From contig SCFE01000003.1 in NCBI GenBank assembly GCA_004352715.1, forward strand, positions 192,068 through 256,067: a DNA stretch of 64,000 nucleotides, written 5' to 3'. The DNA comes from Hofstenia miamia. Its lineage: Eukaryota > Xenacoelomorpha > Acoela. Positions 37,319 to 48,547 of this stretch are shown piece by piece. The notes below the pieces were generated by a model. The model searched no databases. It had not been told where the DNA came from and worked only from the letters and a program-made list of their open reading frames with translations. The translations under genes were made by a program, and so were the position numbers. Every line of letters starts with the position of its first letter. The stretch's first letter is position 1.

Positions 37319-38038
37319 CCCATTATAGCCCAATGTTGCATTCATGCAACATTAAGATAATTTTAATTTATAGACTATCAATTTATGATTTTTGTTGCAA
37401 ATAATGCATTCAAGCTAAGTGCTTATTGTGTTTTAGATAAATATTCCCGCGATTTGTATTTTGATAATAGACAATCTCTGTTAGCAGTATATGAATGTAT
37501 TGTATATTGGCAAATTCACATGACTTTTACAGGGTAAGTGTTGTTTTACTCCATAATTTTCATTCTAATATTTTTTATAACTTAGTAATGAATTTATATT
37601 CTATTGTAGCATATTTAAATGTTATACAATTATTTTTTACTATATCTTTTATATTTACTAGTATATGCACAAGAAAAGTTGTGTTGCGCAAACGCAACAT
37701 TGGGCATTTATGATATCTTTTTTTGCAAAATTTAGTAAAATCAATGTGGACCAAGCAATTTCTCTTCTTGAAGAAGAAGGATTTTGGAATGAAGATGTAA
37801 GCATTACTAAAGATAATATTGATGTATGCATAATTCCCCCCATTGAAGACAGTGATGTCACTGATTGCGATAGTGATCAAAGTGATGAGCCTGCTGGTGA
37901 TCTTAGCCATTTGGGAAGAAAAACTCTAACAGCCAATGCAGAGATTCATGGCCTGGAAAATCACTGTGGTATATAAAAATGATATCCAATTAAATATGAA
38001 TCATATCATTTAGGGCAAACTGATATTCCAAAGCTGAA
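37319..38038 (+). mobile_element. piggyBac element inserted in element B RT (left end)
   Basis: A TTAA at 37315-37318 is followed by CCCATTATAGCCCAATGTTGC, the typical TTAA plus CCC start of a piggyBac element. Subterminal inverted repeats follow: CCCAATGTTGC at 37329-37339, its inner partner ATGCAACATT at 37344-37353, and the inverted copy GCAACATTGGG at 37694-37704. A transposase N-terminal frame runs from 37710. The rest of the element is lost in the gap at 38039, and its right end has not been found. Confidence 0.85.
37710..37976 (+). CDS. piggyBac transposase, N-terminal part
   Basis: From ATG at 37710 the frame has 'VDQAISLLEEEGF', matching the N-terminal helix that opens piggyBac transposases. 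Then come 'DVCIIPPIEDSDVTD' and an acidic CDSDQSDE stretch, with 'LGRKTLTANAEI' after it. This reproduces the family's 'I-x-P-P, T-D-x-D-S-x-E-E, L-x-G-R-x-L' leader. I preferred this Met over the one at 37665, because upstream codons overlap the subterminal repeat. The frame stops at 37976. A GT follows the codons for ENHCG, so an intron is possible; otherwise the copy is truncated. The catalytic DDD domain is not in the assembly. Confidence 0.75.
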   Translation: MISFFAKFSKINVDQAISLLEEEGFWNEDVSITKDNIDVCIIPPIEDSDVTDCDSDQSDEPAGDLSHLGRKTLTANAEIHGLENHCGI

Positions 38039-38442
38039 NNNNNNNNNNNNNNNNNNNNNNNNNNNNNNNNNNNNNNNNNNNNNNNNNNNNNNNNNNNNNN
38101 NNNNNNNNNNNNNNNNNNNNNNNNNNNNNNNNNNNNNNNNNNNNNNNNNNNNNNNNNNNNNNNNNNNNNNNNNNNNNNNNNNNNNNNNNNNNNNNNNNNN
38201 NNNNNNNNNNNNNNNNNNNNNNNNNNNNNNNNNNNNNNNNNNNNNNNNNNNNNNNNNNNNNNNNNNNNNNNNNNNNNNNNNNNNNNNNNNNNNNNNNNNN
38301 NNNNNNNNNNNNNNNNNNNNNNNNNNNNNNNNNNNNNNNNNNNNNNNNNNNNNNNNNNNNNNNNNNNNNNNNNNNNNNNNNNNNNNNNNNNNNNNNNNNN
38401 NNNNNNNNNNNNNNNNNNNNNNNNNNNNNNNNNNNNNNNNNN
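38039..38442. other. Assembly gap (404 N)
   Basis: Run of N. The gap must hide the rest of a piggyBac element plus most of gag, protease and the RT palm of element B if both sides are the same element. That is far more than 404 bases. Confidence 0.95.
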
Positions 38443-39466
38443 CTGTCCACCCTCCCCGTAAATTTTGGGAGTATTGCTTTACACGCTGGTGTCTCGCTAT
38501 CCTCTTCTTCTGATAATATTGTTTCCTCATATACTGGCTTTATATCTGTTGTACTTTTGCACTTATCCTTCACTTGTTTCGTAATGTTAACAACTAACTT
38601 TTCAACAAATTCATCCTCCGTCTGGCAATTTTTATACATTTCGGATTGTCCAGCATCCTCTATTGGTATGCTTTCATTTAATTTTTCGCTTTCTTGCATT
38701 ATCGTGTTTTTAATAATCTTCATACTGTCTTTCTTTTTCTCTTCTGTTTCCTGTCTTCTAGCTCATCTATTCGTAGCTGCTTTAAGATATTATCCTCCTT
38801 CAAGTTCATATTTTCCTCATGCATCTGAGTGATCATTTTCTTTAAATTTTCACTCTGCATTTGTATTTCTTTATTTGCTTCTGTTAGTTTCTCAATTTGC
38901 TTTTGGAAGACATTCCTCTGCTCCGTTAATCTAGAGCTAGTATCTTGTGTAATTTCTTCAATTCTTTTATCTTTCTCGGCATTCGCTAGTTCTATCTCAA
39001 ACATCCTTTGAGTTAAATTTTCTATTTGTAACATTAACTCGTGTCTCTCGTTCCTATTTTCTTCTATTATTCTTCGTAATTCCATTATTGACAGTGTTTC
39101 TCCTTCATCCTCTTGCTGCAGTACTGTTGGGGAAGTTTGACTTTCAGGGGATGTATTAACAATCTGTGGGGTTGTTTGGTTTTGGGGTGTCCTTTGCGTT
39201 TTGGCTCTAGTCCTTTGTTTTTTCCTTGAATTCACCATTNTTGCTTCTTCATCCTCTTGCTGCAGTACTGTCTCTGTTGGGGAAGTTTGACTTTCAGGGG
39301 ATGTATTAACAATCTGTGGGGTTGTCTGGTTTTGGGGTGTCTTCTGCGTTTTGGCTCTAGTCCTTTGTTTTTTCCTTGAATTCACCATTCTCATAAGTAC
39401 TAGAGGCAATTGCATAATGGTATCCTTCACCAGTACCATGTACTCACAGTTACTATAGCTCACCAT
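38443..39466 (-). CDS. Element B-type gag, N-terminal part
   Basis: Minus-strand frames read from 39466 leftward. A basic start (MVNSRKKQRTRAKTQ) is followed by a long coiled coil (ELRRIIEENRNERHELM to LKQLRIDELEDRKQK). The frame then changes near 38725 within an AG/A-rich run (RC of CTTTCTTTTTCTCTTC). The next frame holds acidic sequence ending 'AILPKFTGRVD', the usual entry into a retrotransposon gag domain, where the gap begins. A single N at 39240 is flanked by a repeat of the basic start, probably an unmerged assembly overlap; the inner Met near 39238 would then be the same as the one near 39388. The real gag start is probably MVNSRKK. It should form the particle shell, with the coiled coil driving assembly (inference). 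Confidence 0.65.
39104..39389. repeat. Tandem duplication around a single N
   Basis: 39104-39239 and 39242-39389 are near-identical, differing by a CTGTCT insertion and one or two bases. They are separated by one N at 39240. The same style of single-N join occurs at 50060 and 50273. This is most simply an unmerged overlap between contig ends or two haplotypes. Confidence 0.8.
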
Positions 39467-39594
39467 CTTTTTGCTTGTTTCACTTCTTTATCTTGAGTGA
39501 GAAGAAACAACTATCTTAACCCACTCATAGTTTCGTCCAAGTTCACTACTCAGTACACCATCTGTTTCTCTCCTTGTGCACGCTCTTTTAAGCG

Positions 39595-39610
39595 CCTGTC
39601 ACGGTCGCCA
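39595..39610 (-). other. Primer-binding site, tRNA-Arg type
   Basis: On the minus strand TGGCGACCGTGACAGG follows directly after the LTR end ATTCTACA. It has the TGG start required to pair with a tRNA CCA end. It agrees with the tRNA-Arg-type site I recall from 412/mdg1-like elements. This fixes the orientation and the 3' limit of the LTR at 39611. Confidence 0.75.
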
Positions 39611-40916
39611 TGTAGAATCATGCCAACTCGCCGTGATGGCCGTACTTAGAGAAAACTGTTACTTTTCTTAGGTTAAACATAACGCGAGGTTGACATTTTC
39701 CAATTTCTCTCCTCTACTATAAATGCGTGGTTCATTAACATATTTAATATACCAGAGCCTTTGTAGCTACTTAGTTAACCAAACTTATTTAGATCAAGCA
39801 GAGAGATTAGAGAACAGGATCGACGCTCAAATAGAAGCAGCGCACTCTCAGGAACACACTCGCCAGCTGCATCTTACCAATGTGACTGCCAACGGAGTAA
39901 AGAGAACAATAATAGAATGGTGATGTGCATCGTGAACTCAGTGTAACGGTGATTGCAACTACCTAACAATTTAGTGCATTGATTGTTTTTGTTATTACGA
40001 GCTAATGCAATAAACGAAATGTCGCAACCATTCTGCTGTGATAGCTTATTATGAGGCCCTACATTTAATAACCCTACATATAGATAAATAAATAACAGCC
40101 CTTTGTACATGTAAACAATCAATGCCGTCAGCAAGAAATAAGAAATATAAGTCGGCCGAAGGTCTCCCTTACAGAACATTGAGCAACATGTAACAACTAT
40201 TAAAGTAATCATATGTAATAATCTATAAAGATACAATCGTAATAGATATTCCAGTATGACTATTGATAAATCATCCATCGTCATGCAACGTCGTAGAGGT
40301 GGTGACAAATAACTTAAGTTTAGTAGTAAGATAATTAACATGTAAGACTCGTAGGTCGCGATAACACTATCTGACAAGCAATGACATTCAGGAAAGCTAT
40401 AACGGCAAAAACTCCTATACCTATTCGTAACCTTAGAGTACAACGTAAACTGGAGGTGGGAGACCACCATACAATTACCCTAGTTTGTATACGTTTAGCT
40501 TTCCATTTAAATATACAAAATGACCTGACAATAGAAAACTAATCCAAAGTAGATTTGCTCATCAATTATTACATCCAATGCATTATATTTATAGCACTTT
40601 TTGATAAACAATTAAACACTCGACAAGTACCTGCTATTCTTTCTTGTTGACAGTTTTCCCTCGCTTTAATATTTCTGTTAATTTTACGCAACGTCAGCTT
40701 TAATTTGACTATGCTGTTTGACCATCTTTTGTTTTGTCAAATACCGTCGAGTATAATTTTAAGTATTAACTGCACAAAACATTTTACAAACTGAATAATC
40801 AATCCTATCATGATTTACAATTAATCATTATAATCAATAATAATTTTAGTCTTTGTTTCTTCATTCTTTTCCTCTCATATTGACCAATCATGATAGTCTT
40901 GATAGATTATGTCACA
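39611..40916 (-). mobile_element. Element B-type 5' LTR (up to 1306 bp)
   Basis: The minus strand runs from TGTGACATAATC (40916) to GATTCTACA (39611), giving TG...CA ends. The first 375 bp (40542-40916) equal the repeats at 30764-31138 and 52930-53236. The remaining part occurs once in the window. The primer-binding site abuts its end, so the long form is the best reading. A shorter LTR of 39611-40066 (TGTAGGGCC...TTCTACA) is the alternative. A 198-codon minus frame at 39874-40470 lies inside and has no recognisable domain. Outside the LTR lies ATTGACTGC, not element A, so this copy's flank does not match the A insertion. Confidence 0.6.
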
Positions 40917-42940
40917 ATTGACTGCATTAGTGTGATTTGCTAGCACAAATAATTAAAGCAACACATATAGTAAGTACCAGGAAAAACTGTAAACAACGTT
41001 GGGGAAAGAAAAACACTAAGTGAGTGATATATATATATTATTTTCAAAAAATAGTTAATCTTTAGTATTATTTCAGCAACAGCAATACACATTAACACTT
41101 TAACTTGAACATGGGTCGCGAACAAGCCGCTTGTTTATTGCAGTACATCTGCTGGTATGAAATTAAGTGAAAGTTTGCATATCTAGATTATTTTGAAATT
41201 ATTGTAATAGCAATATTGGACATTATTTTAATTTCCCAGTAAACACAGAACTGTTGTAACGACGTTGTTAAATGACATAATAAATATAAAAAACGTGTTT
41301 TCACAATAAAATGACAAAATATTATCAATAAAAATGCAGTTCTTAAGAAATTTATTTTTAAATTGGCATAATACTAAAATTATTCCTATTTTCAAATATT
41401 CAGTACTAGGTGGCATTATAGACCGCCACTACTTCGCACTATAAACACAATCCAAACAATTCAAAGCCTATTAAACGCCAATATACCACAAAAACAACGT
41501 GGTTATGAAAGATCTGTATTTGCTGGGTTTAGGTATAAGTAATTGCTATCTATCAAACGTCTTTCCTAATATTAGAGGTTGTTGTTGTGTGATTGTATAT
41601 ACATAATATATATATATATATATATAAGCTAATATTATAAATGTTTGTTGGAGTAGTGGATGAAACTTCTTACAATTTATGATAAAACCCTTTTCCCCCA
41701 AAGCTCATGCCTTGGGAGACATTTTTCAAATGCATCAAATATTTAGAGAAAACATATTGATATATACGTTTATATAAATAGTGTGATGATACTGAAGAAG
41801 AGAAAAAAGAAAATATTTACGAATTCTTAATATCTAATAAGTGCATATCTATGTGCACATCAAAATATCTTTTTAGAAAATATTTCGCCAACTTAAATCT
41901 CGCAATTTTTTCACTTTTTACCAAAACTTGGAAAAAAGCTGAATTTTCTGTATTCAATATTAAAAGCACGCAGTGCCTGTGGCCAATTAAATACAAATTG
42001 TATTAATAATTTCATTTCTTGAAAGCTGCTATAGATATAGTGAAATTTTAATTTCAATTAGGCTTTAGATAAATTTTAGACGCCCATTCAAAAGCCAGAA
42101 ATTTCGGTGTTCTGATTTTTCATACATATAATTATTGATCATTAATGTCTTTTCCGTTATAAATAATTGTTTTCACATTAAATATATGAAGGAAATCAGC
42201 ATAATAACTGTAATTTCAACAAGGAAAGGCTTTGTCAAAAACTTAGCAAAACCCGAGCTTACTCACATGTATATAACAGTTATTAGAAAATATCATTCCA
42301 TTTATCTTAAAATGGGCAATAGAACTAACAGATATAAGTTAAATACAAAAAAGTTAGTTCAATAGCTCCAAAATTGAAGGTAAAATTATAGAAAAAGTTT
42401 TTCACACTTAAAAATGTATTTCATTGAAAGTTTACAAGCATAAAGTTTAGTAACACATAGGAACCCACATGAAGTCGCCACTTTTGCACGTCATAAGCAA
42501 ATTTTGGGGGTTTAGGTGCAATTTTCAACCCATTCTAGTAATAATTTGAGATGACACTCTTTAAACTTGGAAACAACATACCCATATTGCATTCACAGGA
42601 AAAAATTGGAATAGGGTTTATAGACTAATTTTCGAGATAGAAATTTTTTTCCCGATTTGGTTTGAAGTGTGCTCCCGCGACGTACGGTCTTATAGCACAA
42701 GCATTTGATTTTCAAGGCACGGATCATCAAGTGTAAGAACGCTATAGTGATTAAACTCAACAGTAAGTATACGCTGCATTATGCATAAATATATATATAT
42801 AATTTCATTATTTATACATATACTAATTCTGTAGTTCACATTAGGAATAAAGTTCCATGATAGGTGAAATATGATATACTGAAATAACCCAAACAATACT
42901 GAAATAATATTGTTGCAATTAATGAAATAATTTAAATTTA
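40917..42940. other. AT-rich DNA between LTR and Tc1 element
   Basis: No gene recognised. A (TA)n run lies at about 41605-41625. Moderately GC-richer sequence at 42470-42690 has no recognisable class. Confidence 0.4.
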
Positions 42941-44256
42941 CAGGGTCGCTAAAATTAATTGCATAACACATTCTTTAGCTTCTATTTTACAGTATTGTAT
43001 TCAGAAAATAAGAAGCGCATATTTATTTAGAAGGAATGAACAAATAAGCTTTAAATACGACAAGCAACATTTAATAACCTGTGTAACCTCCCTTTTCCTG
43101 CTTTAATTTCGCAACTCTGCGCGGCATACTTGAAACAACTTGTTTACAAAAATCATTGAATTCATCATCATTGTTCCAAACATTATTGACCACAGAAATC
43201 AACTCCTCACGATTCAAAATTGAGTGTTTGCATACTTTTTCTTTTAATTTTCCCCACACGTTCTCGATACAATTCATATCGGGGCTGAAAGGTGGCCAGT
43301 CGAGAACAAATATGCCGTGATTAGAAAAGAATCTGGAAACTTCATTAGCCTTATGGCAAGGGGCATTGTCCTGTTGGAAAATGAAACATTCTTCGTTGTC
43401 TCCAAGAAATGGTAACAATTGAGAGGTAAGGATAGAAATGTATTTTGTTGAGTTGATGTTTCCTTCCACTGGGATAATTTTGCCAGGCCCATGGGATGTA
43501 ATAAATCCCCAAAACATTACCTTCTGGTGAAAACACCGCCGATTTCGAACATGATCCGTCCTGATTTTGTCGGTTTCTCTGCGACGAACGAAAATTGAAG
43601 TACTGGATTGTATTTGAATTGACGTTTCGTCAGAAAATATGACTCCAGACCAATCTTCTCCTGACCAGTTTGACAAATTATCGGCCCAAATTCGCCGACG
43701 TTTCATCCTTTCACTTGTTAAATTAGGTGCTTGAATTGGGCGATGAGTAATAATGCCGCTTCTTCTTAAACTGCGCTTGATTGTGTTGACATGAGCATTA
43801 ATAAATAAATGCCCCGCTTCTCTCTGAACCTCTTTAGCTGTCATTTTAGGGTTATTCGAACTGATGCGTGCAAGTACCCTTTCTCCTTGAGCCGTAAATA
43901 AACGTTTTCTTCCACATCGACGTTTTCTTCTTGCTTTCACTGTTCCACTTTGCTTCCACTTCTTAATGATTCTCGAAACGGTTGATTGATCCACTAGTAG
44001 AATAGCTGCAATTTGTTGCTGAGTTAAATTCTGCTGATGGTGATGAATTATTAAGTCTCTAATACAGTCTGGAGTGTCTGTCATAAGTGAAATTTGAGAA
44101 AAAATGACTGCCGGAAAAATAAACGTCAAATTTAATCATCTGTCCTTAAAAGCATGATCAACGAGTCAATTTGCTGAGAAAGTGCAAACTATGGCGCCAT
44201 GGCTACCTGTTCAACTAGCTAAAAAATGTGTTATGCAATTAATTTGAGCGACCCTG
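42941..44256 (-). mobile_element. Complete Tc1/mariner element (1316 bp)
   Basis: Ends are CAGGGTCGCTNAAATTAATTGCATAACACATT-type inverted repeats of about 32 bp (42941-42972 and 44225-44256), with one or two differences. TA lies on both sides (42939-42940 and 44257-44258). The transposase gene fills the minus strand. The element looks structurally complete. Confidence 0.95.
43071..44084 (-). CDS. Tc1-like transposase (DD34E), intact
   Basis: 337 residues from the Met at 44084 (MTDTPDCIRD); a Met 15 codons upstream (44129) is possible but less family-like. The N-terminal HTH (LTQQQIAAILLVDQSTVSRI) and a second HTH (TAKEVQREAGHLF) are separated by a GRRR-like basic linker (RRKRRCGRKRLF). The catalytic core has D in 'IFSDET', D in 'FQQDNAPCH' and E in 'NCIENVWG', with 34 residues between the last two, so DD34E. 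A WGF motif (VMFWGF) and 'DWPPFSPDMN' are present. There are no stops or frameshifts. It cuts and reinserts the element at TA in the nucleus. Activity cannot be judged from sequence alone. Confidence 0.93.
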   Translation of the reverse strand: MTDTPDCIRDLIIHHHQQNLTQQQIAAILLVDQSTVSRIIKKWKQSGTVKARRKRRCGRKRLFTAQGERVLARISSNNPKMTAKEVQREAGHLFINAHVNTIKRSLRRSGIITHRPIQAPNLTSERMKRRRIWADNLSNWSGEDWSGVIFSDETSIQIQSSTSIFVRRRETDKIRTDHVRNRRCFHQKVMFWGFITSHGPGKIIPVEGNINSTKYISILTSQLLPFLGDNEECFIFQQDNAPCHKANEVSRFFSNHGIFVLDWPPFSPDMNCIENVWGKLKEKVCKHSILNREELISVVNNVWNNDDEFNDFCKQVVSSMPRRVAKLKQEKGGYTGY

Positions 44257-44949
44257 TATAGCTTTTCATTGGGTTATCTGCTGTTGATATTGTTTCTTTT
44301 TAAAATTAAGATAGTACCTCTGTGAAACCAAGCTATCATATTTTTGCATGAAATCTGGTGGCCAATATTGATGCCAGAACTTATCATTTCATCATAATTC
44401 TTTTTTAAATTGGAGTACTGAAGCTTCTCGTAGAATCCCAAGCTCTCAAACTCTGTCTCTGTGAAGTAGTGCGGAATATCACTAAAGCTGTATTCGTCAG
44501 ACATTTGAGAGAACAAAGTAAACACTGCGCAATTCAATGAAGCGAGACAGACATGACGAGTGGAACTGCATGCATTAATTCCTCCCATTACCATTTGCGC
44601 TTTCCAATCAATATTCTTATAGGAATTTTCTAGCCAATTGTATCAATGTGAGGTAAATTAAAAACCATAATATAATCGCACATCGCACCAAATAATAATT
44701 TTATGGAAAATATTGTGAGATTAAAAATAGAGAAACTAATTCTAATATAGATTAGAGTTAAATTTTATGGTTAATTTTATAAAAAAAATATTAAAAAAGG
44801 GGTCGGCCTATAGGTGCCTTTCATTGTTAGTTGATTGAATTGACTAGAGATTTTCAAATCGAAATTCCTAATTTCTTAGCAATACTTGATTTAAATAAAT
44901 ATAAAATGTATTTAGTATTGCAATAAATGTATTGGAAGATACTTTTAAT
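44257..44949. other. Intergenic DNA
   Basis: A 106-codon minus frame (44274-44594) contains 'YFTETEFESLGFYEKLQYSN'. This could be an exon of a KRAB- or PRDM9/SSX-like domain (F-x-E-x-E-x-x-x-L-x-x-x-E-K-L-x-Y-x-N), but nothing around it supports a gene. Otherwise nothing is recognised. Confidence 0.3.
44274..44594 (-). pseudogene. Possible KRAB/SSXRD-like exon
   Basis: The minus frame includes 'SFSDIPHYFTETEFESLGFY' followed by EKLQYSNLKKNYDEMISSGI. The shape 'DI-x-x-YF-x-x-x-E-(x)8-EKL-x-Y-x-N-x-K-x-NY-x-x-(M/L)-x-x-x-G' is that of the ancient PRDM9/SSX-type KRAB domain. The family acts as a protein-interaction module in nuclear regulators. No neighbouring exon (SET, zinc fingers) was found in the window. 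It may be an exon of a gene outside, a relic, or a retained pseudogene piece. Confidence 0.4.
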
Positions 44950-45703
44950 CAGGGGCCATTTATGGTATGGCCATTATAGTAAGGCGAAATTTTTTAGCCA
45001 TCCATGATTGCCATATTTTAAATTTCGTCCATACATTACGGCCATAATGGCCATTATGTAAAATATGGTTAATGACGGTGAAATATACGTAGAACGCATG
45101 TTGTAATCCGTTTTTAGTATTTAATAACATCAATACAAATTTCAAACTGCAACCATTTTTGTGTGACATGAAATTGTATTGATATCACAAGGCACAAGCA
45201 ATTCACTAAGTTGCAGAACGATTTTAAAACATTCAGAAATAAATTTTAAAATAACTAATAAACCAATTATTTTTTATTTGTTTTCAAATACATTGTGTTT
45301 TGAACCAAATTAATCGTCAGTATTTGTTTGCAATCCACTATTACAAATGGAAGACAACTTCATCTTTAGAATTTGTCTACATCTGCTGAAGCTGCCTTCT
45401 AAACTTTTGCAACACTTAAAAATTATCTTATCAAAATATTTTTTTGGTCAAAATATTTGTAAAATAAATAGTTATACCCATTCAATTATTATTAATTTAA
45501 GACATATTACACTAAATTTAATAATTTTATTTAAACTAATTATAAATTCTGTATATGTAACAATAAATTTATGGATTTTCATTATGGCCATATTTTTAAG
45601 TATACCATCCATAATAGCTATAAATTTTTTTTCTCCCATACTATTATGGTATCCATAATATGGTACATAATGGTATGGTACCATGCCATAATCGGCACCT
45701 CTG
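44950..45703. mobile_element. hAT-type non-autonomous element (754 bp)
   Basis: Ends are CAGGGGCCATTTATGGTATGG (left) and, on the other strand, CAGAGGTGCCGATTATGGCATGG (right). They are flanked by a perfect 8-bp duplication CTTTTAAT (44942-44949 and 45704-45711). CAGRGG ends with an 8-bp duplication are the hAT signature. Subterminal DNA is rich in TATGGCCATTATGG-like motifs in both orientations, possible transposase binding sites. No transposase is encoded. Confidence 0.9.
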
Positions 45704-45964
45704 CTTTTAATGCTTGAAATACATTTATAGATTTTTCAATTCTAATGTATATAGATGTATACATGTGAATTGTACTATACACCGGTTGCCTGATGTTCAC
45801 TTGGAAAAACAATGAGAAGTGCGAGTAGATCTGAGGCCTCCATTATTATCTCAGTGCAGTACTTTTAAGATTATGGTGCTTGGTGATTGTGATGAAATAT
45901 ATGTTGTAAGCCACCACTGATTAATCCTGAGTTAGATTTTGCATAAAGTGCTTTTGCTTCTGAT

Positions 45965-46003
<39 letters not shown>

Positions 46004-47347
46004 ATGACAATTATTATTTAGGAAAGTGTAGCTAAAATGATCAAGAACCCACCGTTGGCTTTATGAGGGCAAGCATAAAATTGCTTACTGGGATGGTACT
46101 GTTACCTACTTAAACTTTCAAAATTTGCCAATTTCTTATAAGTTTTAATAAAAATATCATTACAACCTGAAAAATATTGGCTTGGTTTCTTAAAGCATAA
46201 CAATTTTCAAGGAATCAAAGCGCTCCAAAAAGTAAATAGATGTGTACAATAGCCAATTCTTTGATTTGATTACCTAAAATTCAAGGTTCCCAATATGATT
46301 GCTTTTGGCAATGGCTTTGTTATTGTTTTTGGTAGTGTATGTTTGCTCTAAGAAAGTAATTGTCAATTATTTATCAGAGATACAACTGAATTTCGTCATT
46401 ATATAAAATATATTTTCTTTTGTATAACCTAGAGTAGGTGGCTGGATAGTGCTTGTGTATCATAGAATTGAACAAGACGTGCTAGAGACATATGAATTGG
46501 AAGTCTTTGAAACTTTGGGGGCTAACTTAGGACATATTTATAATAACCTATTTCTAATTGGGTAAGCATCTTAATATATCTGGTGCTGGGATTGATGAAA
46601 ATTCATTAGTTGAATTTTGGATTGGGTCTACTACACTCAATAGGGGCCTAATAAACACACACTGACAAAAATTTTCCAAAAATAGTTTCATAATATGATC
46701 ATCTACAAAATATTTGAGCTACGCCACTTTAAGTAATGCATCCTTCTTCTTTAAGTAATGAAAAAATATTGGACACTTGAAGACTTCTTTAAGACGTCTT
46801 GAAGACCGTGTTTTTGAGACGCAAGTAGCACTGATCTAATAAGAGTCTTAACATAGTCTTCAAAGTGTTTAAGTCTTCTGAGACCTACATGTATATAAGA
46901 CTGATTTGGGACGGTCATTTTTTATTTGGGTAATAATGAAATATATGCAAAATTTCATGTAAATAATCGAACTTTTATGGAATCGTCAATTATTCGTCAC
47001 TGTATATAGACCTCTTGCGATACAATATTGTAATTGGGTTTTGATCAATCAGGCTGAAATTTTATTTCACAGCATCCATTTCTAAAATAAATAGTAAAAA
47101 TTAAGTTCTCACATTTTAATGCTTTCACAAACAAAGAGTTAAATTGAAAAATTAAACACACAATAGTGTCTTTATCTAACATATGTTTCTGAATGTTTTT
47201 CTTGCCTGTCAGTATAATAGAATTAATTATATTACAAGAAGATTGTAATTTGCTATTTGTTCAAATAAAGTACAAATCCTGACTTTTTTGTAAACAATAA
47301 TGAAAATTCACATAAATATATATAGACATTGATGTTGATTATAAATC
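45704..47347. other. Intergenic DNA
   Basis: No gene recognised. A (CT)n microsatellite lies at 45965-46000. Confidence 0.45.
45965..46000. repeat. (CT)n microsatellite
   Basis: About 18 uninterrupted CT units. Confidence 0.95.
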
Positions 47348-48090
47348 TTGAACGACATTATGTTGTTTGAACGCTGTGCCGCTTATTATGTTTGCGTATT
47401 CGCCTTGGATATGACCAAGGCATTTGATACAGTGTCTCACACAGCTATCATAAATGGGCTTCTAAAAGTTACTCCTCCAATAAATGGATATATTTTCAAC
47501 TGGTTACGCAGTTTACTGACCAACCATAACCAGTTCACACCTCTAAGTCAAAAGAGATGATTATCCGTTTCAGGCTAAGTGATCTGGATGTTGGTCAGTA
47601 CTTGGAATTGCGCAAGTTGACTGATTATCAATATTGGGATTCACATTATGTCCTGACTTATCCTTTAAAATGTATACTGAAGGGATGGTTAAAGGAGCAT
47701 TCTGTGCCTTGTACCAGATGCGTTGCCTTCGATCTTTCTTGTACAGCAGGCATGATATTGATTACCTATATAAGTGCTTAGTAATTTCGCGACTGACCTA
47801 TGGATTATCTGTCTGGGAATGCAAGGCCAATTATATTCTTGACAAGATTGAGGGAGTGCGTCGAAGGGCCGTCAGACTGGGAATAACCACACAGAGTTTT
47901 AGTATCAAGCAGCGAATGGAGCAACATAGTGAGTAGCTATTCCGGAAGATTCGAGTACCTTCTCATCCATTGCATATACACTTACCAGAGCGAACCGAAT
48001 CTGCTGAACTAAGATTGCGACATCGCTTACCTCAACAACTGCTAATTGTGGGAAATGGAAATCATTTTATCCCCAACGATTTTTAAAAAA
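47348..48090 (+). pseudogene. LINE reverse transcriptase relic, C-terminal half
   Basis: The frame holds 'VFALDMTKAFDTVSHTAIIN', the LD-x-x-KAFDTV-x-H box of non-LTR RT. Next comes 'IFNWLRSLLTNHNQFT' (W-x-x-x-x-L-x-x-R/N-x-Q). After a deletion and frame changes comes the C-terminal 'LYKCLVISRLTYGLSVW' with 'ILDKIEGVRRRAVRLGI', typical of jockey/CR1-like ORF2 ends. The region ends with a HPL-x-x-x-LPERT-like tail near 48090. The catalytic FADD segment is deleted, so it is dead. A short (TATC)-like run follows at 48185-48200. Confidence 0.75.
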
Positions 48091-48547
48091 GTCACAATAC
48101 AGGAGCTGACGTTTTTATGGTTCCATCACGCAGATTCCATATTTGTAATTGTTGTGTTGTGAATGTTTTTTCATAATCTTAATATATCTATCTATCTATA
48201 TTTTAAAGCAGAAAATTTTTATAGTTAGCACTCACTGGAAAATAGCGGTTTGCAATTTCACAGACAATATAAATATATAGCATCATGTACATGCAATTAT
48301 TTACACTATATTCAGATATTAATTAGTTCTTTATTTTTGTCTTGAATTTGTGTTTTTATCTTGATTAATAACAATAAAGGTTGAGAGCAATGATGTCAAT
48401 TGAGTTTGCAAGCTATTATACCTATAATAAGAGAGGTTGTAATAAAATTTGCTTCATTTGCGCGACAATAATTTTGATAATTTGTTTACTTTTCTAGCTA
48501 CTTGAGAAATCGCGTTTTAAAAGTTGCATTGTTTGTGCATGGCCTTA
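48091..48547. other. Intergenic DNA
   Basis: No supported feature apart from a short CTAT simple repeat. Confidence 0.4.

Noticed and set aside
39723-39923. Plus-strand gene with TATA box (ACTATAAATG) and AATAAA
   Set aside because: The sites sit within the LTR; the minus-strand primer site right after the LTR end sets the element's orientation.
39874-40470. 198-codon hydrophobic minus frame as a gene
   Set aside because: It lies inside the proposed LTR; no domain, no start context, and AT-rich hydrophobic composition typical of chance frames.
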